A stretch of 64,000 nt of DNA from CAWFLT01 sp963816795 (lineage in GTDB: Bacteria > Acidobacteriota > Vicinamibacteria > Vicinamibacterales > SCN-69-37), in assembly GCA_963816795.1 (NCBI GenBank), contig CAWFLT010000011.1, positions 62,001 through 126,000 of the forward strand, in the 5' to 3' direction. Positions 27,944 through 37,757 of the stretch are shown here, in pieces (position 1 is the stretch's first letter; every line of letters starts with the position of its first letter). The position numbers were made by a program, and so were the translations under genes. A model generated the notes under the pieces. That model searched no databases. It was not told the DNA's origin and was given only the letters and a program-made list of their open reading frames with translations.

Positions 27944-30900
27944 TCATTTCAATACCACGGCACCCGAGCCGCACAGGGCTTCGACGTCGCGGACGAACTG
28001 ATCGCTTGGACGGATGCGCCTGGCCGTGGCGACACGCGTTCGCAAGTGCGGGCCGCGGCCGTTCACGCCGACGATGAGCGAGACGCGGCGGTCGCCGGGA
28101 TGGCGCTCGAGAATCGTGGCCAGCGCCTCCATCTGCCCCTTGCCGACCGCGACGCCGGCCAGCAGGATCTCGACTTCCCGCACGGCACGTTCGCGCACCG
28201 CATCGAGCGACGTGATCTCGGAGACGACGAGCCGGCTCGATTCCTCGTCGCGCTCGTACTTGCCTTTGACGAGCAGCATCGCCTCATCGACGACCAGCCC
28301 TCCGCACTTCGCGAAGGCATCCGGGAAGACGACGGCCTCGACCTTGGCGACGTCGTCCTCGAGCATGAACACCGCCATGCGATCGCCGCGCTTGGTCTTG
28401 AGCGGCCGCAACCCGGTCACGATGCCGCCGATGCTGCAGTCCGCTTCCGACTGCGTGAGGTCGCCGGGCCGTCGCGCGCCGACGGCAGCCAGCGTTTCCG
28501 CATAGCGCTGGAGCGGGTGCCCTGACATGTAGAGGCCGAGCGCCTCTTTCTCGAAGGCCAGCGCTTCCGTTTCCGTCCACGCCCGGACCGGCGGCAAGGC
28601 CGACGCGTCGTCGAGCCTCGTCTCGGCCGCGGCGTCGCCGCCAAACAACAACTCCTGCCCCTGGTCGCGATCTCGCTGGTGACGGTTGCCGTGGTCGAGG
28701 ATCCGATCGAGGCTGGCGATCAGGCGCGGCCGCCACGCGAGATAGTCCTCCCGCCCGCCCGGCGCCAGCGAGTCGAAGGCGCCGGCTTTAATCAGCGACT
28801 CCAGCACCTTCTTGTTCACGAGCCGCAGATCGATGTGTTCGGCCAGTTCGAAGATCGACGAAATCCGGCCGCCGAGCGCCTGCCGGGTCTCGAGAATCGA
28901 CGCGATCGCACCTTCGCCGGCGCCCTTCACGGCGCCGAGCCCGAAGCGCACGCCGCCCGGCTCCACGGCGAACTGCAGCCGGCTGGTGTTGATGTCAGCC
29001 GGCAGCACCGGCACGGCCAGCTCGCGGCACTCGGCGAGATACAGCGCGACCTTGTCGGAGGACTGCGATTCGATCGTCAGCAGCGCCGCCATGAAGTGGC
29101 GCGGGTGGTGGGCCTTCAGGTACGCGGTCTGATACGCGAGCAGCGCGTAGGTGGTCGAGTGCGCCTTCGGGAACCCGTAGCCGGCGAAGTACTCGATGAA
29201 CTCGAAGATCTTCGTCGCCTTCTTCTCGGAGATGTTGTTCGCCTTGCAGCCGTCGACGAAGCCGGCGCGCTTGGCGGCCATCTTGGCCGCGTCCTTCTTG
29301 CCCATCGCGCGGCGCAGTTCGTCGGCCTGGCCGAGCGTGAAGCCGGCCAGCTCGCTCGCCAGCCGCATGACCTGTTCCTGATACGCGATGACCCCGTAGG
29401 TGTCCTTGAGGACCGACTCCATCTGCGGCACGTCGTACTTGATCTCGACCCGCCCATGCTTGCGGGCGATGTAATCGTCGACGACGCCGCCGCGCAGCGG
29501 CCCCGGGCGGTACAGCGCGTTGAGCGCGATCAGGTCTTCGAGACACTGCGGCTTGGCCTTCCGCAACATCTCGCGCATCCCCGAGCTCTCGAACTGGAAG
29601 ACGCCGTGCGTCTGGCCGGACTGGAAAATCTGGTAGGCGCCGGCATCCTCCATCGGGATCGCCGCCAGATCGAGGCGGATCCCCTCCGTCTCCTCGATGT
29701 GCTTGACGGCATCGTCCAGCAGCGTGAGCGTGCTGAGCCCGAGGAAGTCCATCTTGAGGAGCCCGACGCGCTCGATCTCCTTCATCGCCCATTGCGTCGT
29801 GATTTCGCCGTCGTCCTTCTGGCTCTTGTAGAGCGGGACGAATTCGGTGAGCGGCTTGGGGGCGATCACGACCCCGGCGGCGTGGACCGAGGCGTGACGG
29901 GTCATGCCCTCGAGCCGGCGTGCGACCGCGAGCAGATCCTTCACGCGGCTGTCCCGCTGCTCGAGCTCCTTCAGCGCCGGGTTTTCCGCCACCGCCAGGT
30001 CGAGCGTCATGTCGAGCTGGTTGGGGATGAGCTTGGCGACGCGATCGACGTCGGAGATCGGCATCTCCATGACGCGGCCGACGTCGCGGACGGCCGCCCG
30101 CGCCTTCATGGTGCCGAAGGTGATGATCTGCGCGACGTTCTCGCGCCCGTATTTCTCGGTGACGTAGTCGATCACCTCGCCGCGCCGGCGCTCGCAGAAG
30201 TCGACGTCGATATCGGGCAGCGTCACCCGCTCGGGGTTGAGGAACCGCTCGAAGTACAGATTGAAGTGCAGGGGATCGACGTCGGTAATCTTCAGGCTGT
30301 AGGCAACGAGGCTGCCGGCCGACGAGCCGCGTCCCGGGCCCACCGGGATCTGGCGCTCGCGTGCGTAGCGGATGAAGTCCCAGACGATCAGGAAGTACCC
30401 CGGTACTTCATGCGCTTGATGAGCTCGATTTCGTAGGTCAGCCGCTCTTCGTAGTCCGCGATCGGCCGACGAAGCTCGCCGCGCGCTTCGAGCTCGCGCA
30501 GCCGCACCCGGCGCTCCTCGAAGCCCGCGCGCACCAGGGCTTCGAAATGCGAATCCACGGTTTCGCCGGCCGGCACGGCGAAGTTCGGCAGGTGGGCCTC
30601 ACCGTCGGCGAGCTTGACGTTGCAGCGCTCGGCGATGCGCATCGTGTTCTTGAGCGCCTCGGGATAGGCGCCGAACACCTCCGCCATCTCGTCCGGCGTC
30701 TTGAGGAAGAACTGGTCGCCGTGGTACTTCAGCCGCTTGTCGTCGCTGACGCTCTTGCCGGTGCCGATGCACAGCAGGATGTCGTGGGGATGCTGATCGG
30801 CCTGCCGCAGGTAGTGCACGTCGTTCGTGCAGACGAGCGGCATGCCGAGGTCGCGGGCGATCGGCAGCAGCCCCGAGTTGACGACGCGCTGTTCCTCGAT

Positions 30901-31437
30901 GCCCTGATCCTGCATCTCGAGGAAGAAATTGCCGGCGCCGAGGATGTCGCGATACTGCGCGGCGGCGTCAATCGCTTTGCGGGCCTGGTCCGTCCTGAGG
31001 CCCGTCGCGACTTCGCCTTTCAAGCAACTGCTGAGGCCGATCAGTCCTTTGGCATGCGTCGCGAGCAGGCCCTTGTCGATCCGCGGCTTGTAGTAGAAGC
31101 CTTCCGTGTATCCGGACGAGACGAGCTTGATGAGGTTGTGGAACCCCTCGGACGTCTCCGCCAGCAGCACGAGATGGTTGGCGGTTTCTCCCGGGGTCCC
31201 GGATCGATCGCCGCGCGCGCCCGGGGCGACGTACACCTCGCATCCGAGGATCGGCTTGACGCCGCGTTTGCGCGCTTCGTCGTGGAACGTCACCGCCGAG
31301 AACAGGTTCCCGTGCTCGGTGACCGCGATCGCGGGCATCTTGAGCTCGGCCGCGCGGTCCAGCAGTTCCCCGACGCGGCAGGCGCCGTCGAGCAGCGAGA
31401 ACTCCGTGTGCAGATGCAGGTGGACGAATTCGTTCAT
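27944..31437 (-). CDS. dnaE: DNA polymerase III subunit alpha
   Basis: Replicative polymerase of about 1164 residues. The N-terminal PHP domain opens FVHLHLHTEFSLLDGACR, the palm carries LPDIDVDFCERR with the catalytic aspartates, and GPGRGSSAGSLVAY, the HhH motif region and a C-terminal OB fold follow. One frameshift near 30395 is best explained by a missing C in a CCC run, because restoring it gives KYPGYFLIVWDF. guaA lies upstream, separated by a hairpin. Confidence 0.93.
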
Positions 31438-31445
31438 GTCAGGAC

Positions 31446-31476
31446 GACTCCGGGAGTCCTGCGGACTCCCGGAGTC
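31446..31476. terminator. 13-bp perfect hairpin between guaA and dnaE
   Basis: GACTCCGGGAGTC (31446-31458) and GACTCCCGGAGTC (31464-31476) pair perfectly around a 5-nt loop. It begins directly after the guaA stop and ends 8 nt before the dnaE ATG (31437), with no T-tract. It could attenuate guaA read-through or mask dnaE translation initiation; no Shine-Dalgarno is visible before dnaE. Confidence 0.5.
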
Positions 31477-33013
31477 TTACTCCCACTCAATCGTCGCCGG
31501 CGGCTTCGAGCTGATGTCGAACACGACGCGGTTGATCCCGCGCACCTCGTTGACGATGCGCGAGGACATGTTGCCCAGCAGATCGTGCGGCAGCCGGGCC
31601 CAATCGGCCGTCATGCCGTCGCGGCTCTCGACCGCGCGGATCGCAATCGTGCTCTCGTACGTCCGTTCGTCGCCCATCACCCCGACGCTCTGGACCGGCA
31701 GCAGTACCGCAAACGACTGCCAGAGGCGCCGGTACCAGCCGGCCTTTCGGACTTCATCGACGACGATGGCGTCGGCGCGGCGCAGCAGGTCGAGCCGCTC
31801 GCGCGTGATCGGGCCGAGCAGACGGACGGCCAGCCCCGGGCCCGGGAAGGGCTGGCGCCAGACGAATTCGTCCTCGAGCCCGAGCGACGTGCCGACCGCG
31901 CGGACTTCGTCCTTGAACAGCTGGCGAAGCGGCTCCACCAGCTTGAACTTCATCCGATCCGGCAGCCCCCCGACGTTGTGATGGCTCTTGATCGCGGCCG
32001 ACGGCCCGACCACCGAGACGCTTTCAATCACGTCCGGATAGAGCGTGCCCTGGCCGAGGAATCCGAAGTCGCCGATTTCGTTGGCCCGCCGCTCGAACAC
32101 GTCGATGAACGCCGCGCCGATCACTTTTCGCTTCTTCTCGGGATCGGTGACGTCCTTGAGCCGATCCAGGAACAGGTCGGTCGCGTCCACGAAGTCCAAC
32201 GGCAGTTGCAGCCTGGTGAAGCGCTCGCGCACCTGCGCCGCTTCGTTCAACCTGAGGAGGCCGTTGTCGACGAAAATGCACGTCAACCGGTCGCCGATCG
32301 CCCGATGCACGAGGAGCGCCGCGACGGTCGAGTCGACGCCGCCCGAGAGGCCCAGCACGACGCGGCCGTCGCCCACCTGTTCGCGAATCCGCGCCACGCT
32401 CTCCTCGACGAACGACGCCATCGTCCAGTCGCCATCGCAACCGCACACCGTGAACGCGAAGTTGCGGAGGATCTGGTCACCCTGCTCGGTGTGCACGACT
32501 TCGGGATGGAACAGCAGGCCGTAGAGTGCCCGATCGCGGTGCTGGATCGCGGCCACCGGCGCGTTGGCCGACGTCGCGATGACCTCGAATCCGGGCGGCG
32601 CCGCCGAGACGAAGTCGCCGTGGCTGGCCCAGACCTTGAGCGACGGCTTCACGGCAGTCGAACAACGGTGCGCCGTCGACGACGTTGACCACGGCGTGTC
32701 CGAACTCACGCTGCGGCGCCCGCTCCACCTGCCCGCCGAGGGCGTGCGTCATGAGCTGCATGCCGTAGCAGATGCCCAGCGTCGGCGTGCCGAGTTGCAG
32801 CACGCCGGGATCGGCCTGCGGCGCGCCAGGGTCCGACACGCTCTTCGGCCCGCCTGACAAGATGATGCCAGCCGGCCGGCGGCGGGCGATCTCGGCCGCC
32901 GGCGTCGACGGCGGCAGGATCTCCGAGTAGACCGACAACTCGCGCAGCCGGCGCGCAATCAGTTGCGTGTACTGCGAGCCAAAATCGAGAACGACGATCG
33001 TCTGATGTGTCAC
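31477..33013 (-). CDS. guaA: GMP synthase (glutamine-hydrolysing)
   Basis: Makes GMP from XMP. The class I amidotransferase domain has nucleophile C82 (GICYGMQLM) and the HPEVVHTEQG histidine-glutamate pair. The ATP-pyrophosphatase P-loop is LGLSGGVDSTVAALL. The C-terminal dimerisation domain ends SKPPATIEWE, as in most GuaA. One frameshift near 32655 looks like an inserted T, since removing it joins GAPLFD to AVKPSLKVWASHGDF. Inferred length is about 512 residues. Confidence 0.93.
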
Positions 33014-33066
33014 AGGCGGAGGGAGCGAACACAGGAACGGAAACGATGCTTCACGCGAATCTCGTT

Positions 33067-33072
33067 ATTATA
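33067..33072 (-). promoter_or_regulatory. candidate -10 element of guaA
   Basis: A perfect TATAAT on the minus strand lies 54 nt upstream of the guaA ATG, in the short divergent gap to the PQQ-like gene. A matching -35 box is not obvious at 17 nt. Confidence 0.35.
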
Positions 33073-33077
33073 AGCGG

Positions 33078-34430
33078 GTGCCCAACGTGACGACCACGAC
33101 ATCTTGGGGTGTCGTCATTGGATTGAGCCTGCTGCTGGTCCAGGTCACCACGCCACCGACGCCGCCGCCGGTACAAACGCCCACTGCTGCGCCCGCTCCG
33201 GTGGTCCCGGCGGCCCCGACGCCTCCACCCGCGCCCGCGTTCGTGCCACTGTGGCGACAGAAGATCGACACCTCGGGCACACTCGCGATGCTCGTGGCCG
33301 AGACGTCGCTCATCACGACCGACAGCGAGGCCGGCGTCACCGCGCGATCGGTGACCGACGGCACGCACGGTGTGGACCGCGCCGCTGCCGTCGCGCCTCG
33401 CGCCCGTGGCGATCGGGCGGATCGTGGTCGTGGCCTCGGGCAGCCGCCTCGTCGCCCTCGACGCCGCGTCCGGCACGACCCGGTGGACCGCCGAACGCGT
33501 GGGCGATCTCACCAGCATGATCGTCGCACGCCGACGCCGTCATCGCCGCCGGCGGCTCGGAGATCCGCGCGTGGAGCATGGATGGGCGCGACGCGTGGCG
33601 CCAGCAACTGGACGCCGCCATCGTGACGCCGATCGCCGCCGACGGCGATCTGTTGTTTGCCGGCCTCGCCAACCGCAAGATTGTTGCGCTCGACGCCAAG
33701 ACCGGCGCACCCCGTTGGGAGATCACGCTCGAGACGACGGCCCGCGCGCTGCTGGCGACACGCGGCCGGCTCTATTTCGGCGGCGACGATGGCGTGTTCT
33801 ACGCGTACCGTCAGCAGGCCGGCCAGGAGTGGGAGTGGCGGTACGACACGCTCACCCCCGTGATCGGCCTGCCGACGGCTGACGACCGACGGCTCTACGT
33901 GACGTTTCTCGACAATACCGTCCGCGCGTTCGACCTCGCGATCGGCAACCAGCGCTGGCAACGACCGATCACCAGCCGGCCGGCCGCGGGTCCCTTCCTG
34001 ACCGACACGCTCGTCGGTGTGCCGACCACGTCCGGCACGCTGATCTTGCTGCGGCGCACCGACGGGGCGCTCGCGCCGTCCCCCGCCAGCCCCGTCGCGG
34101 CGGCGCCAACGACACCGGGCGTCGCGCCGGACGTGCGCCGCCGTCGCCGCGCAGCCGCCTGCCGCCGCGCCGTGCGACGCCGCCAGCGGCGCCGCCACCC
34201 ACGCGCTCCCGTCCCTGCCGCCGCCGCACCGGCCACCGCGCCACCCGCAGGCGCTACACCAGCGCTGCCGACGGCTGCCAATCTCGCCGCCGTCGCCGGT
34301 CAGAAGCCGATCCTGCTCGGCCGCGAAACCCTCGTCGCTCACGTGGTCTCCCCCACCGCTTCCCACATCTTCCTCGTCGTCATCGCGGAAGACGGGAGCA
34401 GGAATCTGGTGGCGGGAAGCGTGAAGTAAT
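33078..34430 (+). CDS. PQQ-like beta-propeller repeat protein, secreted
   Basis: A GTG start at 33078 opens a signal peptide (SWGVVIGLSLLLVQV), followed by a Pro-rich spacer and several PQQ/BamB-like propeller repeats. Examples are LVALDAASGTTRWTAE, IVALDAKTGAPRWEITL, RLYFGGDDGVFYAY and VRAFDLAIGNQRWQRP. A second Pro/Ala linker and a small C-terminal segment end at VAGSVK. Frameshifts lie near 33365 and 33525, and the Arg-rich stretch at 34130-34210 is probably also out of frame. No metal- or cofactor-binding role can be claimed. The stop codon touches the repeat element. Confidence 0.75.
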
Positions 34431-34696
34431 CGACAATCGACAATCGGTAATCTGCAATGGCAAACACATCGGCAATCGACAATCCCGATGGGCAATGGAC
34501 AATCGGGGAATCGATCTCGATCGATAATCGACAATCGGCAATCTTCCTGATCGACAATCGACAATCGTGCAATCTTCCTGATCGGCAATCGATAATCGGC
34601 AATCGATCGGATGGACAATCGGCAATCGACAATCGGCAATGGACCATCGGCAATCGGCAATCGGCGATGCAATCGCCAATCATGCAATCCCAATCG
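34431..34696 (+). repeat. left word array (CAATCGG/CAATCGA)
   Basis: About 265 bp of semi-tandem 7-8 nt words such as CAATCGA, CAATCGG and GCAATGG, all in the same orientation. It contains the left copy of the 68-bp inverted repeat (34449-34516) and two ATCTTCCTGATCG blocks. It encodes nothing and runs to the stop codon of the four-helix-bundle gene. Confidence 0.9.
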
Positions 34697-35110
34697 TCAA
34701 TCTGCATTGTCCTTCCGCCGCTTGGCTTTGCGGGGCGGCGGCGTGTTTCGCCGTTCCTGGTCGCCGTTTTGTGCTGTCTTCCAGGCGGAGGTAAAGATCG
34801 CGACGAGTTCGGTCGCCTCAGCGAGAAGCGGCGCCAGGCGATCGCGATCCCCGAGACCGCAGGCCTCGAGATGCTGGAGCCAGTATTGGCTCTCGTCGGC
34901 TTCTTCCAAAGCGACGGCCAGTCGGGACGTGAACTCGGCATGCGAGCGCGCCCGGCCGGCTGAGCGGTAGTTGGCAGCGGTCGAACTACTGGCGCGGATC
35001 AGTTGCAGCGCCTTGTCTCTGGTCCGGATCTTCTCGAGCAGCGGCGCGGCAAAGGCGTCGACTTCCTTGGCGAACGAGGCGGTGCGTTGACGAAGTTCGT
35101 GTGGGGTCAT
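34697..35110 (-). CDS. four-helix-bundle protein (S23 / 23S rRNA intervening-sequence protein family)
   Basis: 137 residues from the ATG at 35110 (MTPHELRQRT). The family core is visible: an initial helix (FAKEVDAFAAPLLEKI), RASSSTAANYRSAGRARS, then AEFTSRLAVALEEADESQYW. The tail is basic (PPRKAKRRKDNAD). Relatives are encoded inside 23S rRNA intervening sequences or stand alone, and Avd of diversity-generating retroelements has the same fold; cellular function is unknown. A longer reading from TTG 35191 is possible. The gene is enclosed by inverted word arrays and its last codons merge into the left array. Confidence 0.85.
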   Translation of the reverse strand: MTPHELRQRTASFAKEVDAFAAPLLEKIRTRDKALQLIRASSSTAANYRSAGRARSHAEFTSRLAVALEEADESQYWLQHLEACGLGDRDRLAPLLAEATELVAIFTSAWKTAQNGDQERRNTPPPRKAKRRKDNAD

Positions 35111-35116
35111 GCCAGG

Positions 35117-35197
35117 CCGACATTGCACGGCGCGGGCCAGAATCGTTGCAAGAAAACCCAACGAATCGAGAGGTAGTTGCAAAAACTGCAATGTCGG
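35117..35197 (-). promoter_or_regulatory. inverted repeat in the 5' leader of the four-helix-bundle gene
   Basis: CCGACATTGCA (35117-35127) pairs perfectly with TGCAATGTCGG (35187-35197) just upstream of the ATG at 35110, with a 59-nt loop containing TTGCAA words. It could be an operator pair or a leader hairpin. If translation began at TTG 35191 it would lie inside the coding sequence. Confidence 0.45.
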
Positions 35198-35220
35198 CGC
35201 GGAATCGGCGTTGCAGATTT

Positions 35221-35455
35221 TGCCGATTATCGATTGCCGATTCGTCCATCAACCGATTTCCCGATTGCCGATTACCGATTGCCATCGGGTCGATTGCCGA
35301 TTACCGATTGTCGATCGATTACCGATTGTCATCGGGTCGATTACCGATTACCGATTGTCGATCCGATCGATTCCCCGATTGTCCATTGCCCATCGGGATT
35401 GTCGATTGCCGATGTGTTTGCCATTGCAGATTGCAAATTGCCGATTATCGATTGA
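35221..35455 (-). repeat. right word array (CGATTG/CCGATTACC)
   Basis: Reverse-complement counterpart of the left array, made of TCGATTGCCGATTACCGATT-like words. It contains the right copy of the 68-bp inverted repeat (35365-35432). Its outer end supplies the last codons and the TAA stop of the aminotransferase gene. Confidence 0.9.
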
Positions 35456-36662
35456 TCGTCTGAATCGCCAGCCGCAATCTCTCCACCCCCTGGCGGATCC
35501 CCTCTACCGAGGGCGTCGAGAAGCAGAGCCGCGCGAACGACTGACCGGAGCCGTCGACGAAAAAGGCGCTGCCGGCGACGAAGATGACGCCGTGCCGGAC
35601 GGCAACCGGCAGGAGGACGTCGGTCGTGAGGCCGCCGAGCAGCTCGACCCAGAGGAAGAAACCGCCGCGAGGCGGGACCCAGCGCATGTGCGCCGAGAGC
35701 TGTTCGTCGAGCGCGCGGCTCATCGCGTCGCGTTTGGCCTGGTAGTAGGCGCGCAGGATCGGGAGCTGCCGGGCCAGCAACCCGCGGCGGCACGCTTCGT
35801 AGATCACGCGCTGGTCGAGCCCGCCGGTGCAGAGGTCCTCCGCCTGTTTGGCCAGTTCGAGTTTTGCCGCAACCGCCGCCGGCGCGCTGAGCCAGCCGAC
35901 CCGGAATCCCGGCGCGAGGGTCTTGGAAAAACTGCTGAGATACACGACGCGCGCGCCGTCGTCGTCCGCAGCGATCGGGCGCGTCTCGTCTTCGCGGGTG
36001 ACGTCGGGGAAGAACAAGTCGCGGTACGGGTCGTCTTCGACCAGCAGGACGTCTTCGCGGTTGGCCCAGTCGAGAACCTGAGATCGCTTCTCGCGCGAGA
36101 TGAGCAGCCCGCTCGGATTCTGAAAGTTCGGGACCAGATAGAGGAACTTCACGCGGCGGCCCTCGGCCCTGAGCCCGCGCGTCGTGGCCTGGAGGTGATC
36201 GAGGTCGATGCCGTCGGCGTCCTGTCGGATGCCGACGAGCGACGCGCCGGTGTTCCGGAACGCCGTGATCGCTCCTGTGTACGACGGCAGTTCCATCAAC
36301 GCGACGTCGCCGGGATCGAGCAGGACGCGCCCGAGCAGGTCGAGGCCTTGTTGGGAACCAGTCGTCACGACCAGTTGTTCCGCGGTGCTCGTGATCCCGC
36401 GACTGCGCATGATGTCGAGATTGACCTCGCGGAGTGGCGGGAAGCCGCGCGTCGGCCCGTACTGCAGCACCGACCCGTCGGCGCCGGTCAGCAGTTCGGC
36501 GGCGATCGCGCGGAACTCCGCCCATGGGAACGCGTCTTCGGCTGGATAACCGGGCGCGAAGGAGATCATCCCGGTCGACTGCGCGAGGACGGTGCCCATC
36601 TGGCGAATCGCGGATTCGCGCATCGCCGTCGCGTTCTGTGAGAAGAAGTGATCGTGCGTCAT
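35445..36662 (-). CDS. PLP-dependent aminotransferase, class I/II (2-aminoadipate aminotransferase-like)
   Basis: 405-residue fold-type I aminotransferase resembling LysN and MocR C-terminal domains. The PLP-anchoring lysine is in SSFSKTLAPGFRVGW; VTTGSQQGLDLLGRVLL, YLVPNFQNPSG and LVEDDPYRDLFF are the usual cofactor-binding segments. There is no N-terminal GntR-type DNA-binding domain. The ATG at 36662 overlaps the upstream membrane-protein stop. The C-terminal INR and the stop codon are encoded by repeat-array words, suggesting the array extended into, or reset, the 3' end. Substrate unknown. Confidence 0.85.
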   Translation of the reverse strand: MTHDHFFSQNATAMRESAIRQMGTVLAQSTGMISFAPGYPAEDAFPWAEFRAIAAELLTGADGSVLQYGPTRGFPPLREVNLDIMRSRGITSTAEQLVVTTGSQQGLDLLGRVLLDPGDVALMELPSYTGAITAFRNTGASLVGIRQDADGIDLDHLQATTRGLRAEGRRVKFLYLVPNFQNPSGLLISREKRSQVLDWANREDVLLVEDDPYRDLFFPDVTREDETRPIAADDDGARVVYLSSFSKTLAPGFRVGWLSAPAAVAAKLELAKQAEDLCTGGLDQRVIYEACRRGLLARQLPILRAYYQAKRDAMSRALDEQLSAHMRWVPPRGGFFLWVELLGGLTTDVLLPVAVRHGVIFVAGSAFFVDGSGQSFARLCFSTPSVEGIRQGVERLRLAIQTINR

Positions 36663-37666
36663 GCGGAAAATGGGCGGACTTCGACCGGGACGGGCGGTCG
36701 GCTTGGCTCGGAGAACCGGCGGTACTGTGTCTGGTAGGACGCGAGCGCGGTCAGGCTGAGGTACTGGAAGAGCCAGCCGCGAATCACCCAGGCAGCCAGT
36801 TGCAGCGGCCAGACGAGCAGGCCGACGACCGGCACCCAGCCGATCATCGCCAGGCTCGCCGTCGCGGTCAGCGAGACGGCGGTGCCAACCGTCGTGATGA
36901 TGCTCATGACCGCGAAGATGCCGAGGACCTGTCGTACATCCGCGATGAGGAAGGCGCGGACCCGCGCGAGCGCCGTCAGCACGCGGCAATCGTCGCCGAT
37001 CACCACGACACGCGCGAGGTTGTAGATCAGGTTGACGACCGTGACGCCGATGACGCACGTGCTGGTCGCGACCAGGACGAGCAGGGGCCAACCGGCGGTC
37101 CACGTCGATTGCACGGCGGCGCGAAACCCGAACGTGATGGCCACGATGTACAGGCCGCCAATGATCAGGTACGCGAGGCCGAGACCGGCGGCGAGCACGG
37201 CGGCGCGGCGGCCAAACCGCTGCACCCCGTCCAGGATCGCGTCGAGGCTGTACGCGTACGCTCGCCGGAGCGATTCCTGGCGGACGGTCGCGCGATGAAG
37301 GTCTGCGGCCTGCCGCTCGCCCTGGACGAGGACGGAGAGGGTGCCGGCCTTGACGACGAACATGACGAGGGCGCCGCCGAAGGCCACCAGTCCAACCGCG
37401 GCCATGAAGGTCGCGAGCGCGACCGGCGCATTGAACAGGGAGGCAATGATCAGATCGGCCGCGGTCCCCGCCGATTCGCCCAGCACGCTGCGGATGTCAG
37501 CGCCCACCAGGACGGCGACCATCAAGGCGCCGCCGACAATCGGCACACCCAGCGCCATCTTGTAGAGCGACTCGACGGCAAATTCGACGAGGACGATCGG
37601 CCAGTTGGCAAGCGTGACGAGGGCGCCGTGCCTGAGTGCGGCGCCCAACGGAAGCGCAGGGGTCAT
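36659..37666 (-). CDS. polytopic membrane protein of unknown function
   Basis: 335 residues with about six hydrophobic segments, for example IVGGALMVAVLVGAD, FMAAVGLVAFGGALVMFVV, AVLAAGLGLAYLIIGGLYIV, LLVLVATSTCVIGVTVVNLI and IIGWVPVV-like stretches near the end. I recognise no catalytic motif. Its overlap with the aminotransferase start (ATGA) suggests co-transcription. It is divergent from the sensor kinase gene, with 91 bp between them. Confidence 0.7.
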   Translation of the reverse strand: MTPALPLGAALRHGALVTLANWPIVLVEFAVESLYKMALGVPIVGGALMVAVLVGADIRSVLGESAGTAADLIIASLFNAPVALATFMAAVGLVAFGGALVMFVVKAGTLSVLVQGERQAADLHRATVRQESLRRAYAYSLDAILDGVQRFGRRAAVLAAGLGLAYLIIGGLYIVAITFGFRAAVQSTWTAGWPLLVLVATSTCVIGVTVVNLIYNLARVVVIGDDCRVLTALARVRAFLIADVRQVLGIFAVMSIITTVGTAVSLTATASLAMIGWVPVVGLLVWPLQLAAWVIRGWLFQYLSLTALASYQTQYRRFSEPSRPPVPVEVRPFSA

Positions 37667-37757
37667 GACGTCGGAGCGCGGCGGCCGCGGTCGAGGTGCG
37701 AGTATAGCATCCGCTTTTGGTATCCTCAGCGCGATGCCCTGCCCGCCGTACTGATCG

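Larger units (their letters stand above)
34431..35455. mobile_element. putative element: inverted word arrays with a 68-bp perfect inverted repeat around a four-helix-bundle gene
   Basis: A perfect 68-bp inverted repeat (34449-34516 and 35365-35432) brackets a single gene. The left side holds about 16 CAATCG hexamers and the right side about 10 CGATTG hexamers, with none in the opposite orientation. The left end starts at the stop of the PQQ-like gene; the right end overlaps the stop of the aminotransferase gene. A related element lacking the gene is at 48985-49195. No transposase and no clear target-site duplication is visible, so mobility is inference. Confidence 0.4.

Noticed and set aside
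30547..32688. 713-codon plus-strand open frame opposite dnaE and guaA
   Set aside because: Spans two well-supported genes on the other strand and has no recognisable domain.
34697..35110. Diversity-generating retroelement, because the protein family resembles Avd
   Set aside because: No reverse transcriptase, template repeat or variable repeat nearby.
34431..35455. CRISPR array
   Set aside because: Repeat units are 7-8 nt, contiguous and degenerate, with inverted halves and no regular spacers; no cas genes.
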